Positions 50,918 to 60,178 of a stretch of 64,000 nucleotides of DNA are shown here, piece after piece. Made by a program: the position numbers and the translations under genes. The stretch covers positions 248,001 to 312,000 of the forward strand of contig JAEWGO010000002.1 of assembly GCA_023388255.1 (NCBI GenBank), given 5' to 3'. The stretch's first letter is position 1. Each line of letters begins with the position of its first letter. This DNA comes from Pseudomonadota bacterium. Lineage in GTDB: Bacteria > Pseudomonadota > Gammaproteobacteria > Xanthomonadales > Rhodanobacteraceae. The notes beneath the pieces are model-generated. The model was not told where the DNA came from. It made no database searches and saw only the letters and a list, made by a program, of their open reading frames with translations.

Positions 50918-52869
50918 TACTGACCTTCTCCCCCGCGCTGCTGGCGGCGCTGGTATTCGAGCTGGAACTTGCGGCGCAGCAGGCCACCCGGATCGTCCGG
51001 CACGCGTTCGAGCATGTGATCGAGCGCCTGCTGTTTCTCGCGTGTCGCTTCGTCGACCGGCGCGACGCCGGCACGAGGTTTGTCGTCCTTCGCGGCGTCC
51101 TTGTCGCCCTTGGCAAGCGCCTGATCGATCGACTGCGACAACGCCTTTTTCTGCTCGGCGTCCGGCTCTTGCGTCTTCGCCTGTCCTGCCTGGTCTTGCT
51201 CGTCCGCACCGGCGCCGTTCTGATCCTGCTGCGCGGAGTCCGCAGGCGACTGCTCCTGCTGCTTGTCCTGGCTGCCGCTGTCCGACTTCTTCTGCCCGTC
51301 CTGCTGCTCGCCTTGCCGCGATTCGCCCTTCGAATCGCCCTTGCCGTCCTGCTTGTCGTCCTTGCCCTGCTGGTCCTGCTTGTGCGAATCCTCGCTGGAG
51401 GAGGAGGTGGAGGACGGCTGATCCTGCGAATTCTTCTGCTGCGAGGAATCCTTGCCGTTCTGCTGTTGTTGCTGCGATTTGTCTTGCTGTTTCTGCTGCT
51501 TCAGGAATTCCTCGACCGCGCCGCGATTGGCCTGTGCATCGGCCATGTCAGGCGCGAGCTTGAGCGCCTCGTCGTAGGCGGCCAGCGCATCTTCGTAGCG
51601 CCCCAGCTTGGCCAATGCGTTGCCGCGGTTGTAGGCGCCATCCGCACCACCGGCCTTCGCATAGTCGGCCTCGGCGGTCTTGTAGTCGCCGGCGCGATAG
51701 GCCGCGCCGGCACGCCAGTCGGGCGAGCGCGCAACCTCGGCCGCCGCCTTGGCATCGCCGCGTGCCAACGCATCCGCCGCCTGCTGGTCCGGACGCCGCC
51801 ACAGATCGCTGAACGACGCCGCCTGCGCCGAAGGTGGCGGCGTCAGCAATGCGAGCGCGAACAGCATCAGCCAGCCGCGACGGAAGCCAAGCAGCGCGAG
51901 CGGCGCCAGCAGCAGCAGCAACCATGGCCCGCGATCGCGCCAACGCGCGCTTTCGGCGTTCTCGCCGGAAACGTCGGCATTGCCGCGCTCGACCCCTTCG
52001 ACGTGATCGTCGAGCAGTGTGTCGAGATCACTGGCGTCCGGTGCCAGATGCGCGTAGCGACCGCCGCCCGCTTCGGCCAATGCGCGCAATGCGCTCTCGT
52101 CGATGCGCGAGATGACCACGTTGCCGCTGGCGTCCTTCAGGAAGTCGCCTTGCGCGAGCGGCACCGGCGCACCGGCCGCGGTGCCGACGCCAAGCACGGA
52201 CACGCGCAATCCGCGTGCATGTACCTCGCGCGCGGCGGCTTGCGCGTCGGCATTCGCGCTGTCGGCAAGCAGGATGATCGTGCCGTGATGCAGCCCGGCC
52301 TGGTCGATCAGCGCCGCAGCACTGCGGATCGCGCGCGCGGTGTCGTTGCCGGGCACCGGCATCGTGCCCGGATCGAGCGCTTCGACGAGGTTGCGCACGG
52401 TGCCGACGTCATCGGTCAACGGCGCGGCGACGAACGCGTCGCCGGAATACCCGATCAGGGCGGTCTGGTAGTCGCGGCTGCGCGCAAGGATGTCCATCAG
52501 CTTGTAGCGCGCACGTGCCAATCGGCTTGGCTTCTCGTCCTGCGCGAGCATCGTCGGCGCCAGTTCCAGCGCAAGCACGCGCGCGGCCTGGTTGCGGTAT
52601 AGCGGCATCGGTTCACGTTCCCATGCGGGACCGGCCAGCGCGATGCAGGCCAGCGACCACAATGTCGTCGCGAGGACGATGCCAGCGCGACCGGGACCGC
52701 CATCGATGCGTTCGATCAGATGCGGCAGCAGGTGCGCGTCGACCGCACCGCGCCAAGCTCCCGCATCGGCGCGACCGTGCCGCCACGCGAGCCAGAACAA
52801 GGGCACCGCCAGCAGCAACACCAGTGCGAGCGGACGCAGGAAATGGAACTGCGCAAGCGCGGTGCTCAT
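50917..52869 (-). CDS. BatB/BatC fusion: VWA domain, TPR and Gln-rich tail
   Basis: A 650-residue protein that joins a membrane-anchored VWA domain (BatB) to a TPR domain (BatC). N-terminal helices (10-30, 63-82) are followed by the VWA fold (about 95-300). Its metal-site motif is degenerate: VLALELAPTM in place of DxSxS. Two further helices (about 322-355) lead to TPR-like repeats (GAYNRGNALAKLGRYEDALAAYDEALKLAPDMADA) and a long Gln/Lys/Asp/Ser-rich disordered tail. ATG 52869 overlaps the batA stop (ATGA). Confidence 0.9.
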   Translation of the reverse strand: MSTALAQFHFLRPLALVLLLAVPLFWLAWRHGRADAGAWRGAVDAHLLPHLIERIDGGPGRAGIVLATTLWSLACIALAGPAWEREPMPLYRNQAARVLALELAPTMLAQDEKPSRLARARYKLMDILARSRDYQTALIGYSGDAFVAAPLTDDVGTVRNLVEALDPGTMPVPGNDTARAIRSAAALIDQAGLHHGTIILLADSANADAQAAAREVHARGLRVSVLGVGTAAGAPVPLAQGDFLKDASGNVVISRIDESALRALAEAGGGRYAHLAPDASDLDTLLDDHVEGVERGNADVSGENAESARWRDRGPWLLLLLAPLALLGFRRGWLMLFALALLTPPPSAQAASFSDLWRRPDQQAADALARGDAKAAAEVARSPDWRAGAAYRAGDYKTAEADYAKAGGADGAYNRGNALAKLGRYEDALAAYDEALKLAPDMADAQANRGAVEEFLKQQKQQDKSQQQQQNGKDSSQQKNSQDQPSSTSSSSEDSHKQDQQGKDDKQDGKGDSKGESRQGEQQDGQKKSDSGSQDKQQEQSPADSAQQDQNGAGADEQDQAGQAKTQEPDAEQKKALSQSIDQALAKGDKDAAKDDKPRAGVAPVDEATREKQQALDHMLERVPDDPGGLLRRKFQLEYQRRQQRGGEGQ

Positions 52870-53870
52870 GTCGGTAACGCTCCGCGCAGCAGACGCACGC
52901 GCCATGCCGGCAGCAGGAAGGCGAACGCGCCGGCGATCAGTGCACCGCCGAGCGGCCAGCGATAGAGTTCATCGACCGGGCGAAGGCTCTGCTGCGTATC
53001 GGCGACCGGTTCGAGCTTGTCGAGCGTGCGATAGATGTCGGCCAGTTCCTCGCTGTTGCGCGCGCGGAAATAGCGACCGCCGGTTTTCTCGGCCATTTGG
53101 CCGAGCATCTTCTCGTCGAGATCGGCGGACGGGTTGACGACGCGGCTGCCGAACAGGCTGTTGACGCGCATCGCGTCGGCACCGATGCCGATCGTGTAGA
53201 TGCGCACATGATTCGCTTCGGCCAGTTCGATCGCCTTGCGCGGATCGAGCTCGCCGGACGTATTGACGCCGTCGGTCAGCAACACCAGCACGCGTTGCTG
53301 TTGCGGACGATCGCGCAGGCGTTTGACCGCGAGTCCAACGGCGTCGCCGATCGCGGTCTCACGGCCGGCGAGGCCGATCGTCGAGTCGGCAAGCTGCTTG
53401 CCGACCGTTTTCAGATCAAAGGTCAGCGGCACCAGCAGATAGGCGCGCGTACCGAACAGGATCAGGCCGACGCGATCGCCGGCGCGGCGATGCACGAAAT
53501 CCGATGCGATCGCCTGGATCGCCGCAAAGCGCGGCGCCGGCACACCGCCGAGCTGCATGTCCTCGATGCTCATGCTGCCCGAGGTATCGATCGCCAGCAG
53601 CAGGTCGCGCCCGGAACGCGGCACGTCTTCGGGCGCACCGAGCCATTGCGGACGTGCCGCGGCGAGCACGAGCAACGCCCATCCGAGCAGCGCGCAGAGG
53701 CGGCGCAGTCGCGGAACGGGCGATACCTCGGCTTGCTGCGGCAATGCGACGCCAAGATGCGGCAGGTGCAACGCCGTGCTCATCAATCCCTGCGCGCGTG
53801 GCAGCAGCAGCGCCGCGACGAACGGCAGCGGCAGCAGCACGAGCAGCCAAGGCCACGCGAGTTCAAACAT
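52866..53870 (-). CDS. batA: BatA: VWA domain membrane protein
   Basis: A 334-residue inner-membrane protein. Two N-terminal helices and one C-terminal helix anchor a VWA domain (about 85-290) with an intact metal site DTSGSM at 95-100, plus later LTDGVNTSGELDP. It pairs with the BatB/C protein downstream. The ATG at 53870 gives MFELAWPWLLVLLPLP, the standard BatA start. It overlaps the DUF4381 gene by 8 nt. Confidence 0.93.
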   Translation of the reverse strand: MFELAWPWLLVLLPLPFVAALLLPRAQGLMSTALHLPHLGVALPQQAEVSPVPRLRRLCALLGWALLVLAAARPQWLGAPEDVPRSGRDLLLAIDTSGSMSIEDMQLGGVPAPRFAAIQAIASDFVHRRAGDRVGLILFGTRAYLLVPLTFDLKTVGKQLADSTIGLAGRETAIGDAVGLAVKRLRDRPQQQRVLVLLTDGVNTSGELDPRKAIELAEANHVRIYTIGIGADAMRVNSLFGSRVVNPSADLDEKMLGQMAEKTGGRYFRARNSEELADIYRTLDKLEPVADTQQSLRPVDELYRWPLGGALIAGAFAFLLPAWRVRLLRGALPT

Positions 53871-54381
53871 GGCTTTGCCTGCGACGCAGCACATGCGCGA
53901 GCCAGCCACGTGCGAGATCGAGCAGCGCGTGCGCATCGAACGCAGCGGTGGCCGGATCGTCGGCGCGCCGATACGGCGCTTCGACCAGCAAGCGCCCGGC
54001 GCCGCTGCGGAACGGTGCATCCGCGACGCGCGTCGGTGGCAATTGTCGATCGAGGAATTCCAGCCACGCCTCGTCGCGCAGGGCGACCGATTGCGGTTCG
54101 ATCAGGCGCGACGCGCGACGCAGCAGTTGCGACACCTGCGTCGCGAGCTGCACGGCATCGGGCTGCGCTTCGTGCCTCGTCGCAATGCGTTCGAGTTCAG
54201 CTTGGATGCCCCTGCGCCAGCGCCATTGGCGACGACGTCGCCCGAGCCAACGCAGCACAACCACGAACAGCATGATGGTGAGGATCGCGAGCAGCCACCA
54301 ACCCGGCGCCGGCGGCCACCACGATGGTGCCGGCGGCAAATGGATGTCGCGCAAGTCCGGGCCGGGTGACGACGGACTCAT
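53863..54381 (-). CDS. DUF4381 membrane protein
   Basis: A 172-residue protein with a short periplasmic N-terminus (…LRDIHLPPAPSWWPPAPGWWLLAI…), one transmembrane helix (about 26-46) and a cytoplasmic basic domain ending HVLRRRQSHV. The opening 'L.DI.LP..ps.wP.apGWw' is the DUF4381 hallmark. Such genes lie between DUF58 and batA in Bat clusters; the role is not known. The ATG overlaps the DUF58 stop (ATGA). Confidence 0.9.
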   Translation of the reverse strand: MSPSSPGPDLRDIHLPPAPSWWPPAPGWWLLAILTIMLFVVVLRWLGRRRRQWRWRRGIQAELERIATRHEAQPDAVQLATQVSQLLRRASRLIEPQSVALRDEAWLEFLDRQLPPTRVADAPFRSGAGRLLVEAPYRRADDPATAAFDAHALLDLARGWLAHVLRRRQSHV

Positions 54382-55316
54382 GCGACCACCGTGGACAGGC
54401 GACTGCGCGCGAACAGTGGGGCGAGCGTGCGGCGCAGGTCCGCGTGACCATCCAGTTCGATCACGCGGATGCCGAGCTTGGCGCACACCGCACGCAACCG
54501 CTCGCGCGACGATGCGAAACGCTCGGTCCAGGCCGCGCGCACCCGCGTATCGGAGAAATCGAGGATGCGCCGCGTGCTGCCGAGATGTAGCGCATAGCGA
54601 CCAGGCGGCGGCGGCACGAGCTCGAGCGCATCGCGCAGCAGCACGACGGTGATCTCGTGGCGACCAGCCAGTTGCGGCAGGCGTTCGGCCACGGCTTCAT
54701 CGGTACTGAAACCGTCGCTCAGCAGGACCAGGCGCATGCCCGGATGCAGCAGGCGGCGCACGCGCGCGAGCGCTGCGGAGAGCGGTTCCTGCGTGGCGTC
54801 GTCGGCTGCGTTGTCCCAGTCGCGCAGCGCGCGCAGTACATGCAGTACACCACGACGGCCACCGGCCGGTTTGACCTCGCCACGGATGCCGCCACCGAAA
54901 CCGATCGCGCCAACGCGGTCGCCCGCGGAACTCGCCAGCCACGCGAGCAGCGCTGCCGCGCGTGCGGCCTGCACGCTCTTGAAACGCACGCGCGTGCCGA
55001 AGCGCATGCCGGGATTCAGGTCCATCGCCAACAACAGGCCCTGCTCGCGTTCTTCCTCGAACAGTTTCGTATGCGGCTTGCCGCTGCGTGCGGTGACGCG
55101 CCAGTCCATGTGGCGGATTTCGTCGCCGTGCTGGTAGATGCGCGATTCGCGGAAGTCCACGCCACGCCCGCGCCAGCGTGACCGGCTGGTGCCGGAACGC
55201 AGCGCCACGCTGCTGCGATTGCGCGCGAGGCTGGCGCCGTGCGCGAACGCAGCCAGCGCGATCAGTTCGTCAAGCGCGACACGGGTGGCGTTGGTGGCGT
55301 TAATGGGGGCGGGCAT
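54378..55316 (-). CDS. DUF58 domain protein
   Basis: A 312-residue soluble VWA-like protein. The conserved stretch SRWRGRGVDFRESRIYQHGDEIRHMDWRVTARSGKPHTKLFEEEREQGLLLAMDLNPGM includes the DUF58 core. It is found beside MoxR ATPases and is presumed to be their client or adaptor. Here the VWA metal motif is DLNPGM rather than DxSxS. Part of the moxR-DUF58-DUF4381-bat unit. Confidence 0.93.
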   Translation of the reverse strand: MPAPINATNATRVALDELIALAAFAHGASLARNRSSVALRSGTSRSRWRGRGVDFRESRIYQHGDEIRHMDWRVTARSGKPHTKLFEEEREQGLLLAMDLNPGMRFGTRVRFKSVQAARAAALLAWLASSAGDRVGAIGFGGGIRGEVKPAGGRRGVLHVLRALRDWDNAADDATQEPLSAALARVRRLLHPGMRLVLLSDGFSTDEAVAERLPQLAGRHEITVVLLRDALELVPPPPGRYALHLGSTRRILDFSDTRVRAAWTERFASSRERLRAVCAKLGIRVIELDGHADLRRTLAPLFARSRLSTVVA

Positions 55317-55473
55317 TGGCTGAGGATTGTTGGTGACTGGTTCGTCAGTCCCGTGAAGAAGGTGTGCGTTGCCGATCCGTCGCAGCTCAGGTCATCCAGG
55401 AACGCTTCTGATCGAGAAACGCCTGAAGCATGCGGGAACGGCGGACGCGCACGCTACGCGGGCGCCACTCGCA

Positions 55474-56460
55474 CTACGGCAGTGGCACACGCTCGAGCAA
55501 AGTCGCGATCACCTTGTCCGCATCGACGCCCTCGGCTTCCGCCTCGTAGCTCAGCAATACGCGATGACGCAGCACGTCGGCGGCGATCGCATGCACGTCT
55601 TCCGGCGTCACGTAGTCACGTCCGGCGAGCCACGCATGCGCACGCGCGCAGCGGTCGAGCGCGATGGTGCCGCGCGGGCTCGCCCCGAATGCGACGAGGC
55701 GCGCGAGCTCGGCGCCAAACGGCGACGGATCGCGCGTTGCCAACACGAGTTGCACGAGGTATTCCTCGAGCTGCGGCGCGAGATGCAGATCGAGCACCTC
55801 GCCGCGCGCTGCGAACACTTGAGCTTGGGTCAGCATGCGTTGCGGATGCGTCTGCGTGGAGAGCGCCTCGCGCGCGCGGTCACGCGCCAATTTGAGGATT
55901 GCCGCTTCGGCGGCGGCCTTCGGATAGTCGACGCGGACGTGCAGCAGGAAGCGGTCGAGTTGCGCTTCCGGCAGCGGATAGGTGCCTTCCTGCTCGATCG
56001 GATTCTGCGTCGCCATGACGAGGAACAGCTTCGGCAGTTGGTATGTATCACGCCCGACCGTCACCTGACGTTCGCCCATCGCTTCGAGCAGCGCCGATTG
56101 CACCTTGGCCGGCGCACGATTGACCTCGTCGGCGAGAATCAGGTTGTGGAAGATCGGGCCACGCTGGAATTCGAAGTTCGTCGTTTGCGGACGGTAGATC
56201 TCGGTACCGGTCAGGTCGGCCGGCAGCAGATCCGGCGTGAACTGGACGCGGTGGAAATCCGCCTCGATGCGCGTCGCGAGTTCCTTGATCGCAGTGGTCT
56301 TGGCGAGTCCGGGAGCGCCTTCGACGAGCAGGTGGCCGTCGGCCAGCAGCGCGATGAGCAAGCGATCGATCAACGCTTCCTGGCCGATGATGCATTGGCC
56401 GAGCTCGTTGCGGAGCGCGGAAAAGGCGGCGGATGCCGTGGCGGATTCGGGCATATCCAT
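55474..56460 (-). CDS. moxR: MoxR family AAA+ ATPase
   Basis: A 328-residue chaperone-like AAA+ ATPase. Walker A EGAPGLAKT is at 47-55, Walker B NLILADEVNRAPAKVQSALLEAMGE follows, and sensor 1 reads VMATQNPIEQEGTYPLPEAQLDRF. MoxR proteins remodel VWA-domain partners, several of which follow here. The ATG at 56460 is chosen (MDMPESATAS), but 56454 is possible. A 157-bp gap before DUF58 contains no gene. Confidence 0.93.
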   Translation of the reverse strand: MDMPESATASAAFSALRNELGQCIIGQEALIDRLLIALLADGHLLVEGAPGLAKTTAIKELATRIEADFHRVQFTPDLLPADLTGTEIYRPQTTNFEFQRGPIFHNLILADEVNRAPAKVQSALLEAMGERQVTVGRDTYQLPKLFLVMATQNPIEQEGTYPLPEAQLDRFLLHVRVDYPKAAAEAAILKLARDRAREALSTQTHPQRMLTQAQVFAARGEVLDLHLAPQLEEYLVQLVLATRDPSPFGAELARLVAFGASPRGTIALDRCARAHAWLAGRDYVTPEDVHAIAADVLRHRVLLSYEAEAEGVDADKVIATLLERVPLP

Positions 56461-56548
56461 GGGGCCTGCTTGGGATTCCGGGAATGATCGCACGTCGGTG
56501 TGCGCGCCAATGAGACAGCGCCGCAGGCGATAAGTTTTCGCAACGCGA

Positions 56549-57712
56549 TCAGGCGTTCAGCACATCGACGAACGCAGCCGGCCGGCCGACCAACCAGCCT
56601 TGCGCATATCGGCAGCCTAGTTTGTGCAGGATTTCACGCTGCTCGGCGGTTTCGACGCCTTCGGCGACCAGGTCGCAACCGAGTGCGTGCGCCATCGCCA
56701 CGATAACGCCCACCAGTGCCACACCGCGCGCCGAATCCAATGCCTTCACGAAACCGCCATCGAGTTTGATCTGATCGAAATGCAGGGTCAGCAGCGGACC
56801 GAGGTTCGAGTAGCCAGTGCCGAAATCGTCGAGCGCGACATGCATGCCGACCGCATGGCAACGCTCCAGCAGATCCGCGATGCGCGCGTGGTCAAGCACA
56901 AGGCTTTCGGTGATCTCCAGCTTCAGCCGATCCGGCGGCAAGTCGCGGCTGCGCAGGTGCGCGAGGATGCGGCCAACGAGGCCGCGATCGTCGATCTGTC
57001 GCGCGGACAGATTCACCGCGATGAACGGCAACGGCTTGTGCCCGCGGCGTTGCAGGTCGGCGAGCATGTCGCAGACACAGGCAAGGATGTAGTCCCCGAC
57101 TGGAAGGATCAGCGAGGTTTCCTCGGCGAGGCGGATGAATTCTGCCGGCGAGACGGCGCCACGCTGCGGATGTTGCCAGCGCACCAGCGCTTCGTAGCCG
57201 GCGATGCGCCCGCTGGCGATTTCCTCGATCGGCTGCAGGCGCACGTCGAGCTCGCGCCGTTCGAGCGCCGTGCGCAATTCGCTTTCTAGGCGGATCTTGT
57301 CGAACGCGCCAGCATCCTGCGGCTGCGGCGATGGCGATCGTGCCGCCGTTGGCGCCGAGGGCCCGCCGGTCAAGGTCGCCAATGCCGAGCGATAGCGCGT
57401 CAACTGGCTCATCAGCAATGCACGCACGATCGGGTCCGCCGCCGCGAGGCGATCGGCGAACTGGTCGCGATCGATCGGCGTCAGGCGGCACGCCGTCAGC
57501 GCCCGCGCGGTCGCCGTGCGCGGCGAATCGTCGATGACCGCCATCTCGCCAAGCAGCATGCCCGGGCCAAGTTCGCCAAGAATGCGCGGCTCTCCGAACT
57601 GGGTCGTGGTGATCTCGATGCGGCCCGACTCGATCAGGAATGCGCCGGCGGGTGGATCCCCCTCGGCAAAGATGATCTCGCCAGGCGCGAGGAGCTTGTC
57701 ATATGACTGCAT
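56549..57712 (-). CDS. Cyclic-nucleotide-binding/EAL protein (c-di-GMP phosphodiesterase)
   Basis: A 387-residue soluble protein. The N-terminal domain (about 1-115) is a cNMP-binding fold with FAEGDPPAGAFLIESGRIEI and LGEMAVIDDSPRTATARALT, the usual phosphate cassette. The C-terminal EAL domain (about 145-387) keeps the catalytic set: EALVRW, NLSARQ, LEITES, LDDFGTGYSNL, KLDGGFV, AEGVET and a Gln in YAQGWLVGRP. It should therefore hydrolyse c-di-GMP, possibly under control of a bound nucleotide. The ATG at 57712 (MQSYDKLLAPGEIIF) is chosen over an upstream TTG/GTG frame. Confidence 0.92.
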   Translation of the reverse strand: MQSYDKLLAPGEIIFAEGDPPAGAFLIESGRIEITTTQFGEPRILGELGPGMLLGEMAVIDDSPRTATARALTACRLTPIDRDQFADRLAAADPIVRALLMSQLTRYRSALATLTGGPSAPTAARSPSPQPQDAGAFDKIRLESELRTALERRELDVRLQPIEEIASGRIAGYEALVRWQHPQRGAVSPAEFIRLAEETSLILPVGDYILACVCDMLADLQRRGHKPLPFIAVNLSARQIDDRGLVGRILAHLRSRDLPPDRLKLEITESLVLDHARIADLLERCHAVGMHVALDDFGTGYSNLGPLLTLHFDQIKLDGGFVKALDSARGVALVGVIVAMAHALGCDLVAEGVETAEQREILHKLGCRYAQGWLVGRPAAFVDVLNA

Positions 57713-57781
57713 TGCTCGATTCCCCCCGCCCGCCCGCAAGCAGACAAACCGTGATGCAGTTCCGGAAAGCGGATCGTACAC

Positions 57782-57818
57782 AAAAAAAGGGCCGCATCGC
57801 TGCGGCCCTTTCGTTTTT
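57782..57818 (-). terminator. Rho-independent terminator after the Ig-like lipoprotein gene
   Basis: An 11-bp stem AAAGGGCCGCA / TGCGGCCCTTT with a 4-nt loop is flanked by A and T runs on both sides, so it can work in either direction. Confidence 0.88.
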
Positions 57819-57828
57819 GGTCCTGCAA

Positions 57829-60078
57829 TCAGGGTGTCGCGGTGCAGGGCGGACTGAAGTCGTCGTTACCCGGAATGCGCACCGAAATCGTCAACGGCGC
57901 CACGTTCCCGGCTGTGAACGTGCACGATCCACTCGCATCGGCTGCGCCCGTGATCGAGAACGTCGCCGAACCGTTCGCTCCGGTGGTCGCGGTAGCGGGG
58001 TCCGCCGTCACACCGGTGCAGGAAGCGGCGATTGCAACGCCGGCAGCCAAGGAACCGTCCGTCGTGTAGGCACGGATGGTGGCGCTGGCTTGCGGCGTGC
58101 CGTTGCTGCAGATGGCACCGACACCGGCATTGGAAAGGAAAGCGAGCTGCACGACGAGATCGACCGAAGCTGTGGCATCCCCGACGCTGAAGACAACCTT
58201 GCCGGAACCACCGTCGCCGGTGCTGACTGGCAAGCCGCTGGTCTGCACGGAGGCGTCGACGCAACCGTTGGGGCCGGTCGTGTTGTCGAGGAAGCCCGAC
58301 GAGCCGTTGCCATCCACCGAGCCAGTGCCGCCATTGAGGTTCATCTGGAACCCGATGTTGATTCCCTGGATCGGCGAGTTCATCGCGTCGAGCAGACAGA
58401 CGGTCACATTGACGGTCTTGTTGCCCGGAATCGGCGACGGGAACGCGACCAGCTGCGCCGGCGCGACACCCGGATACAGCAATTGGACAGCATCGGTCAC
58501 GCGACGCGCTCCACCGCTGACGCGATCGATGCCGTCGCCCTGCGCCCACATCGCGGCAATATGACCGAGCGTCTTCACCGTGTAGTTCAGCGTCGCGTGC
58601 GCGATACCCAGCTCATCGGTCGTCGCCGTGGCGGTGATGTTGCCGTGTTGACTGCGCCCAATGAGATAGGGCAACACCGAACCATTATCGACGAGCACGC
58701 CGGTTGTGTCGTTCCGGTTGAACGCGGATGCCGTGACAAGATTGGTGGCGCTCACGACGCGCTGGACCGTCACTGCGCTTTCGAGATCTTCGTTGCCCTG
58801 CGGCGCACCGTGCTGCGTCTTGCCGAACACGATCAACGCATCCCCGGGACCGGCGCCACCGCCAGCGGTCGTGAAATGACCCGTCGGCGCGGTGAAGGTG
58901 GTACCACCTTCCTGCGGATTGCCGTCGCCGCCGGCCAGCAGGAAGCGATTCGCGGTTGCACCAGAGTCAAAGGTGCCTACTGGTTCGTCGATCGAGCCGA
59001 AGCGAATCGGCGTGCCGGGCAACACCGGATTGCCTTGACGATCGGTCGCAAGCGCACTGACGGTCAGACTGTAGGTGCCGTCCGGATCGGCGATCGAACC
59101 CGGATCGGCCGAAACGTCACCGGAAACCGTGTTGATGCGGATTGCATTGGTGTCGGGCGAGGTGATCTTGATGCTGTAGAGCTTGCCGTCGGACACGATC
59201 ACCGAAGTCGTGACCGACACCGGATCCTGGATGCCGTTGGTGACGTTGTTGTCCGCACGATCGACCGTGACGCGGATCTGTACCGGCCCCTGCGGCGTCT
59301 GCTCGCCGGCCTGGAACGACGCTGTTGCAACGCCGTGCACGGTGTGCGAAGTCACCGATGGACCGGAAACCGCGCCGGCAACGGAGTTCGTGCTGAGTTT
59401 CGCGTCGCCAGCAGTGCCTACGATCTCGAACTTGATGTTGTCGTTGCCGGTGTTGCCGCTGACCGGATCGGCGATCAACTGGCCGCCGCCATCGCGAACG
59501 GTCGCAGTGATCACGGACGTGCTTGCGCCGCCCGAACTGGGCAGGTAGACACCACTCGGCGCTGCCGCAAGCGCGACGCTCGCAGGCGCCGGGCCGACAC
59601 CGCTGGTGATCGTGAAGGTCAACGTGGCACTGATCGTACGGTTGGTGGCTTTGTCCGTAGCGGTTGCGGTGAACACGGCGGTACCGGCGGTCTCCCGTGC
59701 ATTGACCCACGCTGTCGCCTGGCCGTTCGTGCCCTTGATGGTATAGCTGCCCCAAAGGTCGTCATTCGTTGCCGTGCCGTCGGCCAGGACGGAAATCGCG
59801 GCCACGCTGACAGGCGAGATGCTGACGCTGACATCAGTACCGGCCATCAGGCTGCCGTCGACATTGCGAAGGCTGATGTTGACCTCGGCCTGGCTCGGTC
59901 CGTGCGCGCTGGGAGGCTGGCCTGAAGTATTGAGCGGCAGCGTCGTCGTTGTCGCACTCAGCGTGATCGAGCCGCTCTTCGGTGCAGTGAAGGTACCTCC
60001 GCTGCCACCGCCGCCGCCGCAGCTGGCCAAGGCGAGGCTGGCGAGCAGCAGCCCCAGGGTCTTGCCGAAAACTTTCAT
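57829..60078 (-). CDS. Large Ig-like (Big_1-type) lipoprotein
   Basis: A 749-residue surface or periplasmic protein. The signal sequence ends in the lipobox LASC, with Cys20 followed by a glycine stretch. The rest is a series of beta-sandwich repeats of about 100-120 residues with the bacterial Ig-like pattern (…ASVALAAAPSGVYLPSSGGASTSVITATVRDGGGQLI…, …KTVNVTVCLLDAMNSPIQGINIGFQM…). Several Cys (…SC.GVTADPATAT…SCTFTAG…) near the C-terminus may pair. Such proteins act in adhesion or cell-envelope contacts. It is downstream of the pil genes but separated by 100 bp. Confidence 0.85.
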   Translation of the reverse strand: MKVFGKTLGLLLASLALASCGGGGGSGGTFTAPKSGSITLSATTTTLPLNTSGQPPSAHGPSQAEVNISLRNVDGSLMAGTDVSVSISPVSVAAISVLADGTATNDDLWGSYTIKGTNGQATAWVNARETAGTAVFTATATDKATNRTISATLTFTITSGVGPAPASVALAAAPSGVYLPSSGGASTSVITATVRDGGGQLIADPVSGNTGNDNIKFEIVGTAGDAKLSTNSVAGAVSGPSVTSHTVHGVATASFQAGEQTPQGPVQIRVTVDRADNNVTNGIQDPVSVTTSVIVSDGKLYSIKITSPDTNAIRINTVSGDVSADPGSIADPDGTYSLTVSALATDRQGNPVLPGTPIRFGSIDEPVGTFDSGATANRFLLAGGDGNPQEGGTTFTAPTGHFTTAGGGAGPGDALIVFGKTQHGAPQGNEDLESAVTVQRVVSATNLVTASAFNRNDTTGVLVDNGSVLPYLIGRSQHGNITATATTDELGIAHATLNYTVKTLGHIAAMWAQGDGIDRVSGGARRVTDAVQLLYPGVAPAQLVAFPSPIPGNKTVNVTVCLLDAMNSPIQGINIGFQMNLNGGTGSVDGNGSSGFLDNTTGPNGCVDASVQTSGLPVSTGDGGSGKVVFSVGDATASVDLVVQLAFLSNAGVGAICSNGTPQASATIRAYTTDGSLAAGVAIAASCTGVTADPATATTGANGSATFSITGAADASGSCTFTAGNVAPLTISVRIPGNDDFSPPCTATP

Positions 60079-60178
60079 CGTGTATCTCCAGACTGCAGGG
60101 TTGTTTCGATGGCAACGCTGTCGAGCGTCACCGTCATAGTTTCAGTTGCGATCGCGCCGTCCTCAGCAAAGCCGGTTG

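Noticed and set aside
57703..59925. 740-codon plus-strand frame opposite the Ig-like lipoprotein gene
   Set aside because: The minus strand has a lipobox, repeated Ig-like domains, a ribosome site and a terminator; the plus frame is Arg/Asp/His-rich shadow sequence.
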